Positions 8,917-18,670 of a stretch of 64,000 bases of DNA are shown here, one piece after another (position 1 is the first letter of the stretch; every line of letters starts with the position of its first letter). Under the pieces are notes generated by a model. The model was given only the letters and a program-made list of their open reading frames with translations. It had not been told where the DNA came from and ran no database searches. Position numbers and translations under genes: made by a program. This stretch comes from Arachnia rubra (lineage in GTDB: Bacteria > Actinomycetota > Actinomycetes > Propionibacteriales > Propionibacteriaceae): positions 496,001 to 560,000 of the forward strand of contig NZ_AP024463.1 in assembly GCF_019973735.1 (NCBI RefSeq). Reading direction: 5' to 3'.

Positions 8917-9890
8917 ACCAGCGCCTGACCATCGCGAAGGCCATCAACCTGGGGCTCCGGCGTGCCCTGGAAACGGATCCGAAGGTCCTGCTCATGGGGG
9001 AGGACGTCGGGCGGCTCGGCGGGGTGTTCCGGGTCACGGAGGGACTCCACGACGCCTTCGGCCCGTCCCGGGTGATCGACTCGCCCTTGGCCGAGTCGGG
9101 GATCGTGGGCACCGCCGTCGGCCTGGTGATGCGCGGCTACCGGCCTGTTGTGGAGATTCAGTTCGACGGCTTCGTCTTCCCGGCCTTCGACCAGATCGTG
9201 ACGCAGGTCGCGAGGCTGCGCGCCCGAACCGGCGGCCGCCAGGCAGTGCCGATGGTGGTGCGGATCCCCTACGGCGGCGGGATCGGGGCGGTTGAGCACC
9301 ACTCCGAGTCGCCGGAGGCCTATTTCTGCCACACCCCCGGGCTGAAGGTGGTCTCGCCCGCCACGCCGCGTGACGCCTACTGGATGATCCAGCAGGCCAT
9401 CGCCTCCCCGGACCCTGTGATCTTCCTCGAACCCAAGCGCCGCTACCACAGCAGGGGCGACGCCGACTTAGGCCAGCAGCCCATCCCCATGCACCAGGCC
9501 GAGATCGTACGGCAGGGCAGTGACGTCACTCTCCTGGCCTGGGGGCCGATGGTGCAGACCTGCCTGGATGCCGCTGGCGCTGCGGAGAAGGAGGGCACGT
9601 CGGTTGAGGTGGCCGACCTGCGGACGCTGTCGCCTGTCGACTGGGCGACGCTTACCGCATCCGTGCGGCGCACCCGCCGTGCCGTCGTGGTGCATGAGGC
9701 GTCCCGTACGCTGGGGCTCGGCGCCGAGATCGCCGCCCGCCTCCACGAGGAGCTGTTCTACGACATGGAGGCCCCTGTGCTGCGCGTCACCGGCTACGAC
9801 ATCCCCTATCCGCCCGCCCGTGTGGAGCGGGAGTTCCTGCCGTCGGCGGATCGCATCCTCGACGCCGTCGACCGTTCCCTGGCCTTCTGA
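8913..9890 (+). CDS. 2-oxo acid dehydrogenase E1 component, beta subunit
   Basis: The protein is 325 aa. The GTG at 8913 overlaps the E1alpha stop and is preceded by GGAGGAG, so it is preferred to the upstream ATG at 8892. The N-terminal pyrimidine-binding domain contains LLMGEDVGRLGG, followed by FGPSRVIDSPLAESGIVG (with the ThDP-activating Glu) and IQFDGFVFPAFDQI. The C-terminal transketolase domain contains DLRTLSPVDW. Together with the alpha subunit it forms the alpha2beta2 E1 of a PDH/BCKDH-type complex. Confidence 0.9.
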   Translation: MNQRLTIAKAINLGLRRALETDPKVLLMGEDVGRLGGVFRVTEGLHDAFGPSRVIDSPLAESGIVGTAVGLVMRGYRPVVEIQFDGFVFPAFDQIVTQVARLRARTGGRQAVPMVVRIPYGGGIGAVEHHSESPEAYFCHTPGLKVVSPATPRDAYWMIQQAIASPDPVIFLEPKRRYHSRGDADLGQQPIPMHQAEIVRQGSDVTLLAWGPMVQTCLDAAGAAEKEGTSVEVADLRTLSPVDWATLTASVRRTRRAVVVHEASRTLGLGAEIAARLHEELFYDMEAPVLRVTGYDIPYPPARVEREFLPSADRILDAVDRSLAF

Positions 9891-9902
9891 GGGAGATGAA
9901 AT

Positions 9903-11228
9903 ATGAAACGCCAATTCCTGTTGCCCGACCCAGGGGAGGGGCTCCTCGAGGCTGAGATCGTCTCCTGGCGGGTCGAGGCCGGCCAGGAGGTCGAGGTCAA
10001 TGACGTGCTCGTTGAGATCGAGACCGCGAAGTCGCTCGTGGAGTTGCCGTCGCCGTTCGCCGGTACCGTCAGCAGCCTGCTGGTGCCCGAGGGCGCCACG
10101 GTCGAGGTGGGCACCGCGATCGTCGAGATCGACGACGGCGCCGAGGGCGAGGAGCCGAACCTCGTCGGGTACGGGCCGCGCGACGAGCCCGTGGCATCGC
10201 GTCGCCGCCGCCGGGCTGCTGCGGAGCCAGAGCCAGCCCCGGAGGTGTCCGCTGAGCCGCCGGGCCCCCGCGCCAAGCCACCCGTGCGCAAATACGCCCG
10301 CGACCTCGGCGTCGACCTGAGCGGCGTGGCGGGGAGTGGGCCCGACGGCGTCATCACCCGTGCCGACGTCGAGGCCGCCTCAACCGCCGGGCGTCCTAGT
10401 CCCATGGTTGGCGACGAACCCAGGCAGGCCGCAGCCCAGGAGGATTGCGGCGGTGAGGCCACCGGCGCACAGCCAGCGGGTGACCCCGGGACGGGCGGAG
10501 TCCGTGGGCCTGGGGGCGCAGGGGATCACCGCATCCCCATCAAGGGGGTGCGCAAGGCCACGGCCGAGGCGATGGTGCGCTCCGTCACCACCCACGTCCA
10601 CGTCACCGAGTGGCTGACTTGTGACGTCACGGGAACGATGGAGCTCGTCGAGACGCTGAAAGGCCGGCGGGAGTTCGCGGGTCAGCGGGTCTCGTCGCTG
10701 CTGGTCTACGCGAAGGCGGTGTGCCTGGCGCTGGGACGCAATCCCGGCCTCAATGCGTCCTGGGACGGCCAGGCGGGTGAGATTATCCACCACGGCGATG
10801 TGAACCTCGGCATCGCCACCGCCACTCCCCGGGGTCTGATGGTGCCCAACATCAAAGCCGCTCAGGGACTGAGCCTCCTGGAGCTGTGCCAGGCCATCGG
10901 CCACCTTGTGGCGGTCTCCCGCGAGGGGAGGCTGCAGCCCCCAGACTACGCGGGCGGCACATTCACCATCACCAACGTCGGCGTTTTCGGCGTCGATGCG
11001 GGTACCCCCATCATCAACGGCGACGAGTCGGCGATCCTGTGCATGGGCGCCATCCAGCGCCGTCCCTGGGTGGTCGGGACGGGCGCGGAGGAGCGGGTGG
11101 TGCCGCGCTGGGTGACCACCCTGGCCCTGTCCTTCGACCACCGCATCATCGACGGCGAGGAGGCCTCCCGTTTCCTCCACGACGTGGCTGAGATCCTCGC
11201 CGACCCGGCCCTGGCGCTGCTGTTCTAG
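9903..11228 (+). CDS. dihydrolipoamide acyltransferase (E2) of the 2-oxo acid dehydrogenase complex
   Basis: The 441-aa protein has one lipoyl domain (residues about 1-77, lipoyl Lys43 in IETAKS), an Ala/Glu/Arg-rich linker, a peripheral-subunit-binding domain (about 124-160, VRKYARDLGV then GPDGVITRADVEA) and a long second linker. The catalytic domain carries SFDHRIIDG (His413, Asp417) near the end. It lies 12 bp after E1beta. No dihydrolipoamide dehydrogenase (E3) follows, so E3 must be supplied from elsewhere. A strong terminator at 11258-11296 closes the operon. Confidence 0.92.
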   Translation: MKRQFLLPDPGEGLLEAEIVSWRVEAGQEVEVNDVLVEIETAKSLVELPSPFAGTVSSLLVPEGATVEVGTAIVEIDDGAEGEEPNLVGYGPRDEPVASRRRRRAAAEPEPAPEVSAEPPGPRAKPPVRKYARDLGVDLSGVAGSGPDGVITRADVEAASTAGRPSPMVGDEPRQAAAQEDCGGEATGAQPAGDPGTGGVRGPGGAGDHRIPIKGVRKATAEAMVRSVTTHVHVTEWLTCDVTGTMELVETLKGRREFAGQRVSSLLVYAKAVCLALGRNPGLNASWDGQAGEIIHHGDVNLGIATATPRGLMVPNIKAAQGLSLLELCQAIGHLVAVSREGRLQPPDYAGGTFTITNVGVFGVDAGTPIINGDESAILCMGAIQRRPWVVGTGAEERVVPRWVTTLALSFDHRIIDGEEASRFLHDVAEILADPALALLF

Positions 11229-11257
11229 CCGCACCTCTTCACGGGTCGGGAAAGCCA

Positions 11258-11296
11258 AAGGGCCGGGATCCGCATTTGACGGCAGACCCGGCCCTT
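11258..11296. terminator. bidirectional terminator hairpin
   Basis: A perfect 10-bp stem AAGGGCCGGG/CCCGGCCCTT encloses a 19-nt loop. It sits between the convergent E2 gene and the DUF4282 gene and can serve both strands (A-rich on one side, T-rich on the other). Confidence 0.8.
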
Positions 11297-11312
11297 GTGA
11301 AGGGTAAAGGGA

Positions 11313-12065
11313 TTACTCCTGGTCGGACTTCTTGACCACGGAGGCCAGAGCTTCCAACAGGGCGCGGATCAGGATCAGCGCAATCAGCCCGGCCCCGACC
11401 GGGGCGAACAGGCCCCAAAGGATCTGGCCGACGGCGACACTGCTTCCGCCGCCGGAGAATACGTATCCCTGGGGAGCGGTGAGCTCCTTGAAAATCGTGA
11501 AGACAACGATCACCCCCACGGCGATGGTGGAGGCCATGTAGACGCTGCCAAGGCCGCCCTTCAGGAGGCTGCCCTTGAATCCGAAGTCAAAGATGGCGCC
11601 AAAACCTGAGGCGGGCTGCTTCGGGGCCCACTGCTGCTGGCCGCCGTAGGAGGGTTGCTGCTGGCCGCCCCACTGCTGTGGCTGCTGGGATTGCTGTGCT
11701 TGCTGGGCAGAACCCCAGGCGGCCTGCTGGTTCCAGTCCTGGGTGGGCTGCTGAGCAGTCTGCTCCTGCCCGGGGGTGCCCCACTCGGGGGCGGACGGGA
11801 CGGATTGCTGGGGCTGGGCGTTCCAGTCCTGTGACGGGGCGATGGTGGTCTGTTCCTGGGCGGGGGCACCCCAGTCCTGTGCAGGCTGGACGCTGGTCTG
11901 TTCCTGAGCCTGGGTTCCCCACTCCTGCGAAGGTGCGCTCCAGTCCTGGGCCGACTGCTGACTCCAGTCGTGTGACTGCTGGGGCTGGGCGTTCCAATCC
12001 TGGGCGTTTGACTGCTGGGGCTGGGCGTTCCAATCCTGGGCGCCGGTCCACTGGTTGTTCGACAT
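11313..12065 (-). CDS. DUF4282 membrane protein with Gln/Trp repeat N-terminus
   Basis: From the ATG at 12065 (MSNNQWTG) the product is 250 aa; the upstream extension to 12236 would overlap the divergent alr start and looks non-coding. Residues 1-150 are repeats around QDWNAQPQQS, QDWGAP and EQT, very rich in Gln and Trp. The C-terminal 95 residues form a DUF4282 domain (FGAIFDFGFKGSL, then two transmembrane helices YMASTIAVGVIVVFTIF and ILWGLFAPVGAGLIALILIRAL). DUF4282 proteins are small bacterial membrane proteins of unknown role. The repeats presumably lie in the cytoplasm. Confidence 0.8.
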   Translation of the reverse strand: MSNNQWTGAQDWNAQPQQSNAQDWNAQPQQSHDWSQQSAQDWSAPSQEWGTQAQEQTSVQPAQDWGAPAQEQTTIAPSQDWNAQPQQSVPSAPEWGTPGQEQTAQQPTQDWNQQAAWGSAQQAQQSQQPQQWGGQQQPSYGGQQQWAPKQPASGFGAIFDFGFKGSLLKGGLGSVYMASTIAVGVIVVFTIFKELTAPQGYVFSGGGSSVAVGQILWGLFAPVGAGLIALILIRALLEALASVVKKSDQE

Positions 12066-12135
12066 GAACGCCATTCTGCCACTCGAACCTGACATCGCCA
12101 CCCCGCGGTCCCGCCAAGTGCGCCAGAATGGCCTC

Positions 12136-13248
12136 ATGTGTCCTTCCCAGCTCAACGTAGACCTGGCCGCTATCGATGCGAATCTCGCCCTAGCCGGCAA
12201 ACTCAACCCCGGACGTGCTGTCCTGCTGCCCGTCAAGGCAGACGCCTACGGGCACGGGATCGTCCCCGTCGCCCGGCACGTCGAGGCCGTGGGCTCAGCC
12301 CAGTGGCTCGGCGTCGCCGAAGTCTCTGAGGCAGAGCAGCTCCGCGCCGGGGGAGTTGGACTGCCGGTCCTGAAATTCTCGCCCTGCTTCCCGGACGAGC
12401 TGGACCGGGCCATCGCCGCCCGGCTGACCCTCTGCGTCGGCGACAGCGCCGGGATCACCGCCGCCCAGGAGGCCGCTGAACGCGCCGGCACAAGGCATCC
12501 CGTGCACCTGAAGGTCGACACCGGCATGCGGCGCGTCGGGGCTGAACCAGCCGGCGCAGTGGCCCTGGCCCGGCAGATCGCAGACAGTCCCAGCCTGATC
12601 CTCCAGGGCGTCTTCACCCACCTGCCGATCAGCGACACCCCCGAGGGCAACGACTACACCAGGGACCAGCTCGCCCGCTTCCTGGCCACAGTGGATGCGA
12701 TCCGCGACGCCGTCGGGGAGATTCCCCTCGTGCACGCCGGCAACTCGGGGGCGGTGCTCGGCCACGACCTGGCCGGCACCAACCTGATCCGTCCCGGGAT
12801 CATCTCCTACGGCTGCCGCGCCGACGCCGCCACACCCTGGGAGGGCCTGACGCCAGTCGCGAGGTGGACGTCGCGGATCTCGTTCCTCAAACGCGTCCCG
12901 GCAGGCGAGACCGTCGGCTACGGCCGCACCTGGACCGCTCCCCGCGACACCTGGATCGCGACCGTGCCCGTCGGCTACGGCGACGGCTACTCCCGGCTGT
13001 TCAGCAATCGCGGCCGGATGCTGGCCGGCGGTCGCTCCCACCCGATAGCGGGCCGGGTGTGCATGGACCAGACGATGATCGATCTCGGCCCTGGGGACCC
13101 CAAAGTCGCTGTCGGCGACGAGGTGGTGCTGCTCGGACGGCAAGGTGGCGAGCAGATCACCGTCGAGGAGCTCGCCGGGCTGATGGGCACCATCACCTAC
13201 GAGCTGATGTGCCTGATCACCGCCAGGGTGCCGCGCATCTACGCGTGA
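12136..13248 (+). CDS. alr: alanine racemase
   Basis: The 370-aa PLP enzyme interconverts L- and D-alanine for peptidoglycan. The Schiff-base lysine is Lys34 in the motif VKADAYGHG. The C-terminal domain carries the active-site region around ETVGYGRTW (catalytic Tyr) and the AGRVCMDQTMIDLG signature. The start at the ATG 12136 gives the standard N-terminus (LNVDLAAIDANLALAG). CAGAAT six bases upstream could be a -10 of a leaderless transcript. The gene diverges from the DUF4282 gene across only 70 bp. Confidence 0.95.
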   Translation: MCPSQLNVDLAAIDANLALAGKLNPGRAVLLPVKADAYGHGIVPVARHVEAVGSAQWLGVAEVSEAEQLRAGGVGLPVLKFSPCFPDELDRAIAARLTLCVGDSAGITAAQEAAERAGTRHPVHLKVDTGMRRVGAEPAGAVALARQIADSPSLILQGVFTHLPISDTPEGNDYTRDQLARFLATVDAIRDAVGEIPLVHAGNSGAVLGHDLAGTNLIRPGIISYGCRADAATPWEGLTPVARWTSRISFLKRVPAGETVGYGRTWTAPRDTWIATVPVGYGDGYSRLFSNRGRMLAGGRSHPIAGRVCMDQTMIDLGPGDPKVAVGDEVVLLGRQGGEQITVEELAGLMGTITYELMCLITARVPRIYA

Positions 13249-13263
13249 TCTGCGGCAGGCGGG

Positions 13264-13965
13264 TCAGGACTCCTCCACCACGACCACATACGCCGTCGCA
13301 CGGGGGCGCCTGGAGATGAACTGCTCCTGGGCGTGCTGGATGATCGAGTGCGTCGACCAGCCGTCTACCACGGCGCCAACCCCGCCGCCGACCAGTGGTA
13401 TCCGCTTGGCCAGGAACACCCCCAGGCGTTTGCCGCTGACGTGGTTCATGGAATGCTCGAACAGCGCCCGGGCGACCCGTGCGTCAAGCCGCGGGTCGAA
13501 GGCCGGGGCGGTGGCGACCGCGGTCGCCGAGCTGGGCAGATCGCCTGACGCGATCAGCGCCGCCGATCCGCGCGGGCCGAGCATCACCATCAGGATGGCG
13601 GTGCGGACCCGGGGATCGTTCAGCTCGTAGCCGCGCAGGTGCGCGATCGCGGCGACGGCGCGCGCCTGGATGAAGGCCGCGGCCGCCATGTTCGCGGGGA
13701 TCGTGACCAGTGAGACGAGGAAACCTCCCCAGTTCGTCGCGAAGCCTTGCCCGCTGGCCATGGCGATGTGCTGGTTCGCCAGCCAGCGGATGGCCTCCTC
13801 GGGGTCGCGGCGCTGGCGCAGCAGGCCGCTGGCCGCAGCGCGGGCGCCGGTGAGTTTCCCACGTCCCTCGATGGCCAGGTCCAGTAACCGGTGGAAGGCG
13901 TCCGAGGTCATGCCTTCGGCCGTGGCGATCACCTTGTTGCCACCGGGGTTGTTGTCCTCGCTCAT
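13264..13965 (-). CDS. EcsC family protein
   Basis: The protein is 233 aa from the ATG at 13965, which is preceded by GGAAGGA at suitable spacing; a GTG at 13986 is the alternative. The sequence matches the EcsC family in its hydrophobic, small-residue-rich helices. These include a FLVSLVTIPANMAAAAFIQ segment followed by AIAHLRGYELNDPRVRTAILM, and VGGGVGAVVDGWSTHSI near the end. EcsC was first described beside the EcsAB ABC transporter of Bacillus, but no transporter is present here. The role is unknown; membrane association is likely. Its 3' end lies 15 bp from the alr stop, convergent. Confidence 0.8.
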   Translation of the reverse strand: MSEDNNPGGNKVIATAEGMTSDAFHRLLDLAIEGRGKLTGARAAASGLLRQRRDPEEAIRWLANQHIAMASGQGFATNWGGFLVSLVTIPANMAAAAFIQARAVAAIAHLRGYELNDPRVRTAILMVMLGPRGSAALIASGDLPSSATAVATAPAFDPRLDARVARALFEHSMNHVSGKRLGVFLAKRIPLVGGGVGAVVDGWSTHSIIQHAQEQFISRRPRATAYVVVVEES

Positions 13966-14091
13966 GCTGCCACCGTCCTTCCGCACCGGAACGCATTATG
14001 TCAATTGTGAAAGCCTCCGTCCCGGATGCCAAGGAAAACCTCAACGGTTTTGAGACGACAAGGCGAGCCGGGATCCTGCAAGACTGGGCCC

Positions 14092-14793
14092 GTGCTCGAC
14101 AACGTCTTCGGATCGCCTGACGCCTGGCCGGACTCCGACCTGATCGGTTACAGCGAGGAGTTCGACCCGGCGCTGGCGCTGGTCGCCTACCGGTGCGGGG
14201 TGTTCCCCATGCCGGTGGAGCAGTGGATGGGCTGGTGGTCGCCGCTGCGGCGCGCCGTGCTGCCATCCGGCGGGCTGCGGGTCACGCGGTCGCTGCGCAA
14301 GATGGCGGCCCGCTACACGACCACCGTTGATCGTGCCTTCCCTGACGTGCTTGCCGCCTGCGCGGACCCGGGACGCCCCGACGGGTGGATCGATGACCGC
14401 ATCGCCTTTGCGTACACCGCTCTGCATCAGGCCGGCTATGTGCACAGCGTCGAGACCTGGGATGCGCAGGGCAGGCTCGTCGGGGGGCTCTACGGGGTGC
14501 ACCAGGCCGGGATGTTCGCGGGGGAGTCGATGTTTCACCACCCCGAGCTCGGCCGTGACGCATCCAAGGTGGCGCTGCTGCGGCTCGTCGCGGAGCTGGC
14601 CCGCGCCCGGGTCGGCCTGCTGGACGTGCAGTGGCTGACCCCGCACCTGGCGAGCCTGGGGGTGGTCGAGTTGCCCCGCCGCGACTACCTGGCGCAGCTG
14701 GACCTCGCGCTGGACGCGGAACACCGCAACACCTGGCCGAGCGCTGAGCGCTGGGACTCTCAGCGGCTTCTGGCCTCCCAGCAGCACTCCTAG
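14092..14793 (+). CDS. aat: leucyl/phenylalanyl-tRNA-protein transferase
   Basis: The 233-aa enzyme transfers Leu or Phe from tRNA to N-terminal Arg/Lys of proteins, marking them for Clp degradation in the N-end rule pathway. Family motifs are present: WWSPLRRAVLP, LRVTRSLRK, WIDDRIAFAYTALH, HSVETWDAQGRLVGGLYGV, GESMFHH and a DVQWLTPHLASLG ending. The GTG at 14092 fits the family start; the ORF is open upstream to 14026 without resemblance. ClpC, the likely downstream chaperone partner in actinobacteria, is encoded at 57 kb in the same window. Confidence 0.92.
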   Translation: MLDNVFGSPDAWPDSDLIGYSEEFDPALALVAYRCGVFPMPVEQWMGWWSPLRRAVLPSGGLRVTRSLRKMAARYTTTVDRAFPDVLAACADPGRPDGWIDDRIAFAYTALHQAGYVHSVETWDAQGRLVGGLYGVHQAGMFAGESMFHHPELGRDASKVALLRLVAELARARVGLLDVQWLTPHLASLGVVELPRRDYLAQLDLALDAEHRNTWPSAERWDSQRLLASQQHS

Positions 14794-14904
14794 CCTCGCA
14801 ATTTCCACTCGTGGCTACGGTGTCGGCGGAACTGTGAACATGCAGCAGCCGGGGTTAGTCATCCGGATTGCTCCCCCACGCTGTCAGCGGAGCCGTGGAC
14901 GCCT

Positions 14905-15489
14905 TCAGCTGGCGGCCGGCGCGGTGGGAAGCCACAGCTGCGCCGAGCGGGACTTTCTCATGGCCTGTGGCAGGTTGTCCATGATCTCCTGCTGGCGGCG
15001 GTTCGCCTCGTCCCAAGAGCTCTGTGCCGCGTCCCAGGCGCGCCGGGAGGCGTCGCTCCACTCCGCGATCGATCCCGCGACCTCGTCGCACAGCGCCGCC
15101 AGGAGGGTGTTCAACTCAGCGTTGGCCTCGGCCAGCCGTGCGAGGCCCTCGGGCAGGGCGGCTGTGCTGTCAAGCGGTGGTGGCTCGGGTTTTGCCCTGC
15201 GGGCCCGCGGCTCCACCTGGCGGATCCGGCCGGCAGAGGCTGGCACCTCGACCTGCCCGGTCAGACTGGCGTGGATCATGTCAAGGCCCTGCTTGACCCG
15301 CTCGAACTCGGAGTCGAAGTGGCTGTAGTCGCGCTGGAAGGCAGTGAACTCGTGCATGTTCCAGCGGGCTGCCAGCGCTGGGAGCTGCTTCTGCAGCCGG
15401 GCTTGGAGGTCGTGGATCTGCTGGTGCTTGACCTCGATTTGGGCAGCGGCTTCCGCCACCACGGGGTTTTCCACGTGCTCGCGAGCCAT
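14905..15489 (-). CDS. helical protein with WXG100-like segment, 194 aa
   Basis: The first 90 residues are two predicted helices separated by a turn at RWNMHEF (residues about 42-48). An AFQRDYSHFDSEFERVKQGL helix follows. This resembles the ESAT-6/WXG100 fold in length and heptad pattern, although the Gly of W-x-G is absent. A basic/proline linker (RRAKPEPPPLDS) leads to a second helical hairpin of about 75 residues with two Trp. No signal peptide is present. No ESX/T7 secretion genes are in the window, so the WXG100 relation is a structural guess. Confidence 0.6.
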   Translation of the reverse strand: MAREHVENPVVAEAAAQIEVKHQQIHDLQARLQKQLPALAARWNMHEFTAFQRDYSHFDSEFERVKQGLDMIHASLTGQVEVPASAGRIRQVEPRARRAKPEPPPLDSTAALPEGLARLAEANAELNTLLAALCDEVAGSIAEWSDASRRAWDAAQSSWDEANRRQQEIMDNLPQAMRKSRSAQLWLPTAPAAS

Positions 15490-15597
15490 GACAGCCTCTT
15501 CCGTCGGGTGCTTTCAAAACGACTTTATGCCCGCAAGGGGTCATGACCGGGGAGATCGCACCCCCGGCAAGTCGCGTGGCGACGCTAACCTGTGACG

Positions 15598-16497
15598 GTG
15601 CTCGGATATTTCGGACCCGCGGGGACGTTCACACACCAGGCTATGCTCAGCATCACAGACGCCGATGGCGTCGCCTTCTCCAGTGTAGGTGAGGCCCTCG
15701 ACGCGGTGCGGCAGGGCCAGGTGACGGGGGCTGTGGTGCCCATCGAGAACTCCGTGGAGGGAGGGGTATCCGCCACCCTCGACAAACTCGTCGACGGCGA
15801 CCCGCTGATGATCACCGGCGAGGTGGTCATCCCCGTCGAGTTCGGGTTGTACGTGCGGCCCGGCACCAGTCTCGGCGACGTCGCGTCAGTTCTCACTCAC
15901 GGCCATGCCGCGGCCCAGTGCCGCGACTGGCTGGCCACCATGATCCCCAGCGCCCAGGTGACCGAGGCGGGGTCGACGGCGGGGGCGGCGAAGGAGGTCT
16001 CGGATCCCGCGTCCCGCTACGACGCCGCCATCTGCGCGCGCGTCGCAGGCCAGCTCTACGAGCTGGAGGAGCTGGCCTACTCCATTGAGGACAATCCTGG
16101 GGCGGTGACCCGGTTCGTCGTGGCCTCGCGGCCAGGGCGGCTGCCGGAACGCACCGGAGCCGACAAGACCACCCTGGTGGCCTACCTGCACCAGGACCAT
16201 CCCGGGGCGCTGCTGGAGATCCTCCAGCAGTTCGCGGTGCGCGGTGTGAACCTGTGCCGGATCGAGTCGCGCCCCACGAAGACCCTCCTCGGCAGCTACT
16301 GCTTCGCCATCGACGCGGAGGGGCATCTGGCCGACCGGCGGCTGACCGAGACCCTCCTCGGCCTGCACCGCATCTGCCGTGACGTGATCTTCCTTGGCTC
16401 CTATCCGCGCGCCGACGCCCAGCCCCCTGACGTGCGGCGCGGTTTCGACGACGAGTCCTTCGAGGAGGCCCAGGCCTGGCTGGAGCGACTCGCGTAG
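15598..16497 (+). CDS. pheA: prephenate dehydratase
   Basis: The enzyme (299 aa from GTG 15598) converts prephenate to phenylpyruvate for phenylalanine synthesis. The catalytic domain begins [14 protein letters not shown] and contains [11 protein letters not shown] and the conserved TRF motif ([11 protein letters not shown]). A C-terminal ACT regulatory domain has the ESRP motif ([19 protein letters not shown]). A -10 TAACCT at 15586-15591 is six bases before GTG 15598; the other GTG at 15592 abuts it, so 15598 fits a leaderless start better. serS follows after 10 bp. Confidence 0.93.
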   Translation: MLGYFGPAGTFTHQAMLSITDADGVAFSSVGEALDAVRQGQVTGAVVPIENSVEGGVSATLDKLVDGDPLMITGEVVIPVEFGLYVRPGTSLGDVASVLTHGHAAAQCRDWLATMIPSAQVTEAGSTAGAAKEVSDPASRYDAAICARVAGQLYELEELAYSIEDNPGAVTRFVVASRPGRLPERTGADKTTLVAYLHQDHPGALLEILQQFAVRGVNLCRIESRPTKTLLGSYCFAIDAEGHLADRRLTETLLGLHRICRDVIFLGSYPRADAQPPDVRRGFDDESFEEAQAWLERLA

Positions 16498-16507
16498 AGT
16501 TCACCCC

Positions 16508-17776
16508 ATGATCGATCCCAAGCTACTTCGCACCGACCCTGACCTCGTACGGCGTTCGCAGGAGGCCCGCGGGGACTCCGTCGGACTCGTCGACGAGCTG
16601 GTGGCGGCCGACGAGGCGCGTCGCTCCGGGATCGCCACCTTCGAGAGGCTCCGGGCCGAGCAGAAGGATCTCGGCAGGCTGATCCCGCGGGCGCAGGGCG
16701 ATGAGAAGGCTGGGCTGCTGGCCCGCACCAAGCAGCTGGCGGCGGAGGTGAAGGCCGCACAGGAGGCGTCGGAGGCCGCTGGGGAGCGTTTCAACGAGCT
16801 GGTGATGCAGCTGGGCAACATCGTCATCGACGGTGTGCCGCGCGGCGGTGAGGACGAAGGAATCGTCATCGAGACCGTCGGGACGCCCCGCGACTTCGCC
16901 GCCGAGGGCTTCGCACCGAGGGATCACCTGGAGCTGGGAGAGGCCCTGGGTGCCATCGACATGGAACGCGGCACGAAGATCTCCGGGTCCCGGTTCTACG
17001 TGCTGACCGGGATCGGCGCGCAGCTGGAGCTGGCACTGCTGAACCTGGCCATGACCAAGGCCGCGCAGTGGGGCTTCACCCCGGTGATCCCGCCCGCGCT
17101 CGTCAAACCCGAGGCGATGGCGGGCACCGGCTTCCTCGGTCAGGCTGCGAAGGACGTCTATCACCTGCCCGCCGACGACCTCTACCTGGTCGGCACTTCT
17201 GAGGTCGCGCTGGCCGCCTTCCACAGCGATGAGATCCTCGACGCCGCCTCGCTGCCGCGCCAGTACGCGGCGTTCAGCCCATGCTTCCGCCGCGAGGCCG
17301 GGTCCTACGGCAAGGACACCCGCGGCATCTTCCGCGTCCACTGGTTCGACAAGGTGGAGATGTTCGTTCACTGCCTGCCCGGGGACGCCGAACAATGGCA
17401 CCAGAGGCTGCTGGGCTTCGAGAAGGAGTTCCTGAACGCGCTGGAGATCCCGTTCCAGGTGCTGGACGTCGCGTCCGGGGACCTGGGGCTCAGCGCCGCC
17501 CGCAAGTACGACTGCTACGCCTGGCTGCCGACCCAGCAGCGCTACCGCGAGGTGACCTCCACGTCGAACTGCACCCAGTTCCAGGCCCGCCGCCTGGGCA
17601 TCCGGTACCGGGTGGAGGGCGGCGGCACCGAGCACGTCGCCACCCTCAACGGCACGCTGTGCGCCATGACCCGCATCATCATCATGCTGCTGGAGAATCA
17701 CCAGCTCGCCGATGGGACGGTGCGCGTGCCCGAGGCGCTGCGCCCGTACCTCGGCGGCCTGGAGCGCCTCGGATGA
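16508..17776 (+). CDS. serS: seryl-tRNA synthetase
   Basis: The 422-aa class II synthetase begins [17 protein letters not shown]. It has an N-terminal coiled-coil arm (residues about 30-105), then the catalytic domain with motif 2 ([14 protein letters not shown]), the [13 protein letters not shown] segment and motif 3 ([18 protein letters not shown]). Length is normal. A TAGAGT -10 lies 7 bp before the ATG and overlaps the end of pheA, suggesting an internal leaderless promoter. The stop overlaps the HAD gene start (ATGA). Confidence 0.96.
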   Translation: MIDPKLLRTDPDLVRRSQEARGDSVGLVDELVAADEARRSGIATFERLRAEQKDLGRLIPRAQGDEKAGLLARTKQLAAEVKAAQEASEAAGERFNELVMQLGNIVIDGVPRGGEDEGIVIETVGTPRDFAAEGFAPRDHLELGEALGAIDMERGTKISGSRFYVLTGIGAQLELALLNLAMTKAAQWGFTPVIPPALVKPEAMAGTGFLGQAAKDVYHLPADDLYLVGTSEVALAAFHSDEILDAASLPRQYAAFSPCFRREAGSYGKDTRGIFRVHWFDKVEMFVHCLPGDAEQWHQRLLGFEKEFLNALEIPFQVLDVASGDLGLSAARKYDCYAWLPTQQRYREVTSTSNCTQFQARRLGIRYRVEGGGTEHVATLNGTLCAMTRIIIMLLENHQLADGTVRVPEALRPYLGGLERLG

Positions 17777-18555
17777 CCTTCACCCCCAAGCTGGTCGCCC
17801 TCGACATCGACGGCACCATCGTCGACGGCAACGGCGTGCTTCCCGGCGATGTGCGTGATGCGGTCAGGCGTGTCGTCGCGGCGAGGGTCCCCGTGGTGCT
17901 GTCGACGGGCCGGTCCTGGGCAGGCGCGCAGGTGATCTTCGACGAACTTGGCCTGCCTCCCGGGCCGTCGGTGTGTGCGAACGGTGCGATGATCGTGAAC
18001 TACCCGCCCGTCGAGGTGGTGCATGAGAGCCGCTTCGACCCGGCCGACTCGATCGCCAGGGTGGCCCGTCTCGCCCCGAACGCCGCGGTCGCCGTCACCG
18101 ACGGGATGCGGTGGCGCATCTCGAAGCCGTTCCCGGACGGTGAGCTGGCGGGGGACATCGTCGTCGAGTCCCTGGAGGAACTGGCCTCGCGGCCGGTCTC
18201 CCGGATCGTGGTGCGGGACCCGGAGTCTGACGACGATGTCTTCAACGAGATGGTTGAGGCGCTGGGGCTGCGGGGAGTCTCCTACTACATCGGCTGGTCG
18301 GCGTGGGTCGACATCGTCCCCGAGGGTGTCGACAAGGCGCAGGGCCTGGAGCGTGTGTGCCGGGAGCTCGGAGTGCGGGCAGCCGATGTGCTCGCCATGG
18401 GCGACGGGTACAACGATATGGAGATGATCCGCTGGGCCGGGCGTGGCGTCGCGTTGGGTGACTCCCCGGAACCGGTGCGGGCAGCCGCCGATCACGTGAC
18501 GGGCGACTTCCGCTCCGGCGGTGCCATCCAGGAGCTGAGCCGCTGGTTCCAGTAG
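17773..18555 (+). CDS. HAD-superfamily (Cof-type) phosphatase
   Basis: The 260-aa protein starts at an ATG overlapping the serS stop. Motif I is [12 protein letters not shown] (nucleophile Asp11, Asp13), motif II STGRS, and motif [13 protein letters not shown], with a cap domain of C2 type between. Cof-type HADs dephosphorylate sugar phosphates or flavin/PLP precursors; the substrate is not predictable here. The serS-HAD pairing is common in actinobacteria. A 13-bp stem terminator follows at 18619-18658. Confidence 0.9.
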   Translation: MTFTPKLVALDIDGTIVDGNGVLPGDVRDAVRRVVAARVPVVLSTGRSWAGAQVIFDELGLPPGPSVCANGAMIVNYPPVEVVHESRFDPADSIARVARLAPNAAVAVTDGMRWRISKPFPDGELAGDIVVESLEELASRPVSRIVVRDPESDDDVFNEMVEALGLRGVSYYIGWSAWVDIVPEGVDKAQGLERVCRELGVRAADVLAMGDGYNDMEMIRWAGRGVALGDSPEPVRAAADHVTGDFRSGGAIQELSRWFQ

Positions 18556-18618
18556 CCGCCAGAACCTGGTAGTCCCCGCTGGCGGGGCCGGGCGCTCCAC
18601 GTCCCCGGCCTGGGAGAC

Positions 18619-18658
18619 CCTCGGCCGGCAGTCCCGCTGGGGCCTCTGCCGGCCGAGG
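18619..18658. terminator. bidirectional terminator hairpin
   Basis: A perfect 13-bp stem (CCTCGGCCGGCAG/CTGCCGGCCGAGG) with a 14-nt loop lies between the convergent HAD and WhiB-HTH genes. It has no long T tract, so strength is uncertain. Confidence 0.7.
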
Positions 18659-18670
18659 TCTGGCCTGGAG

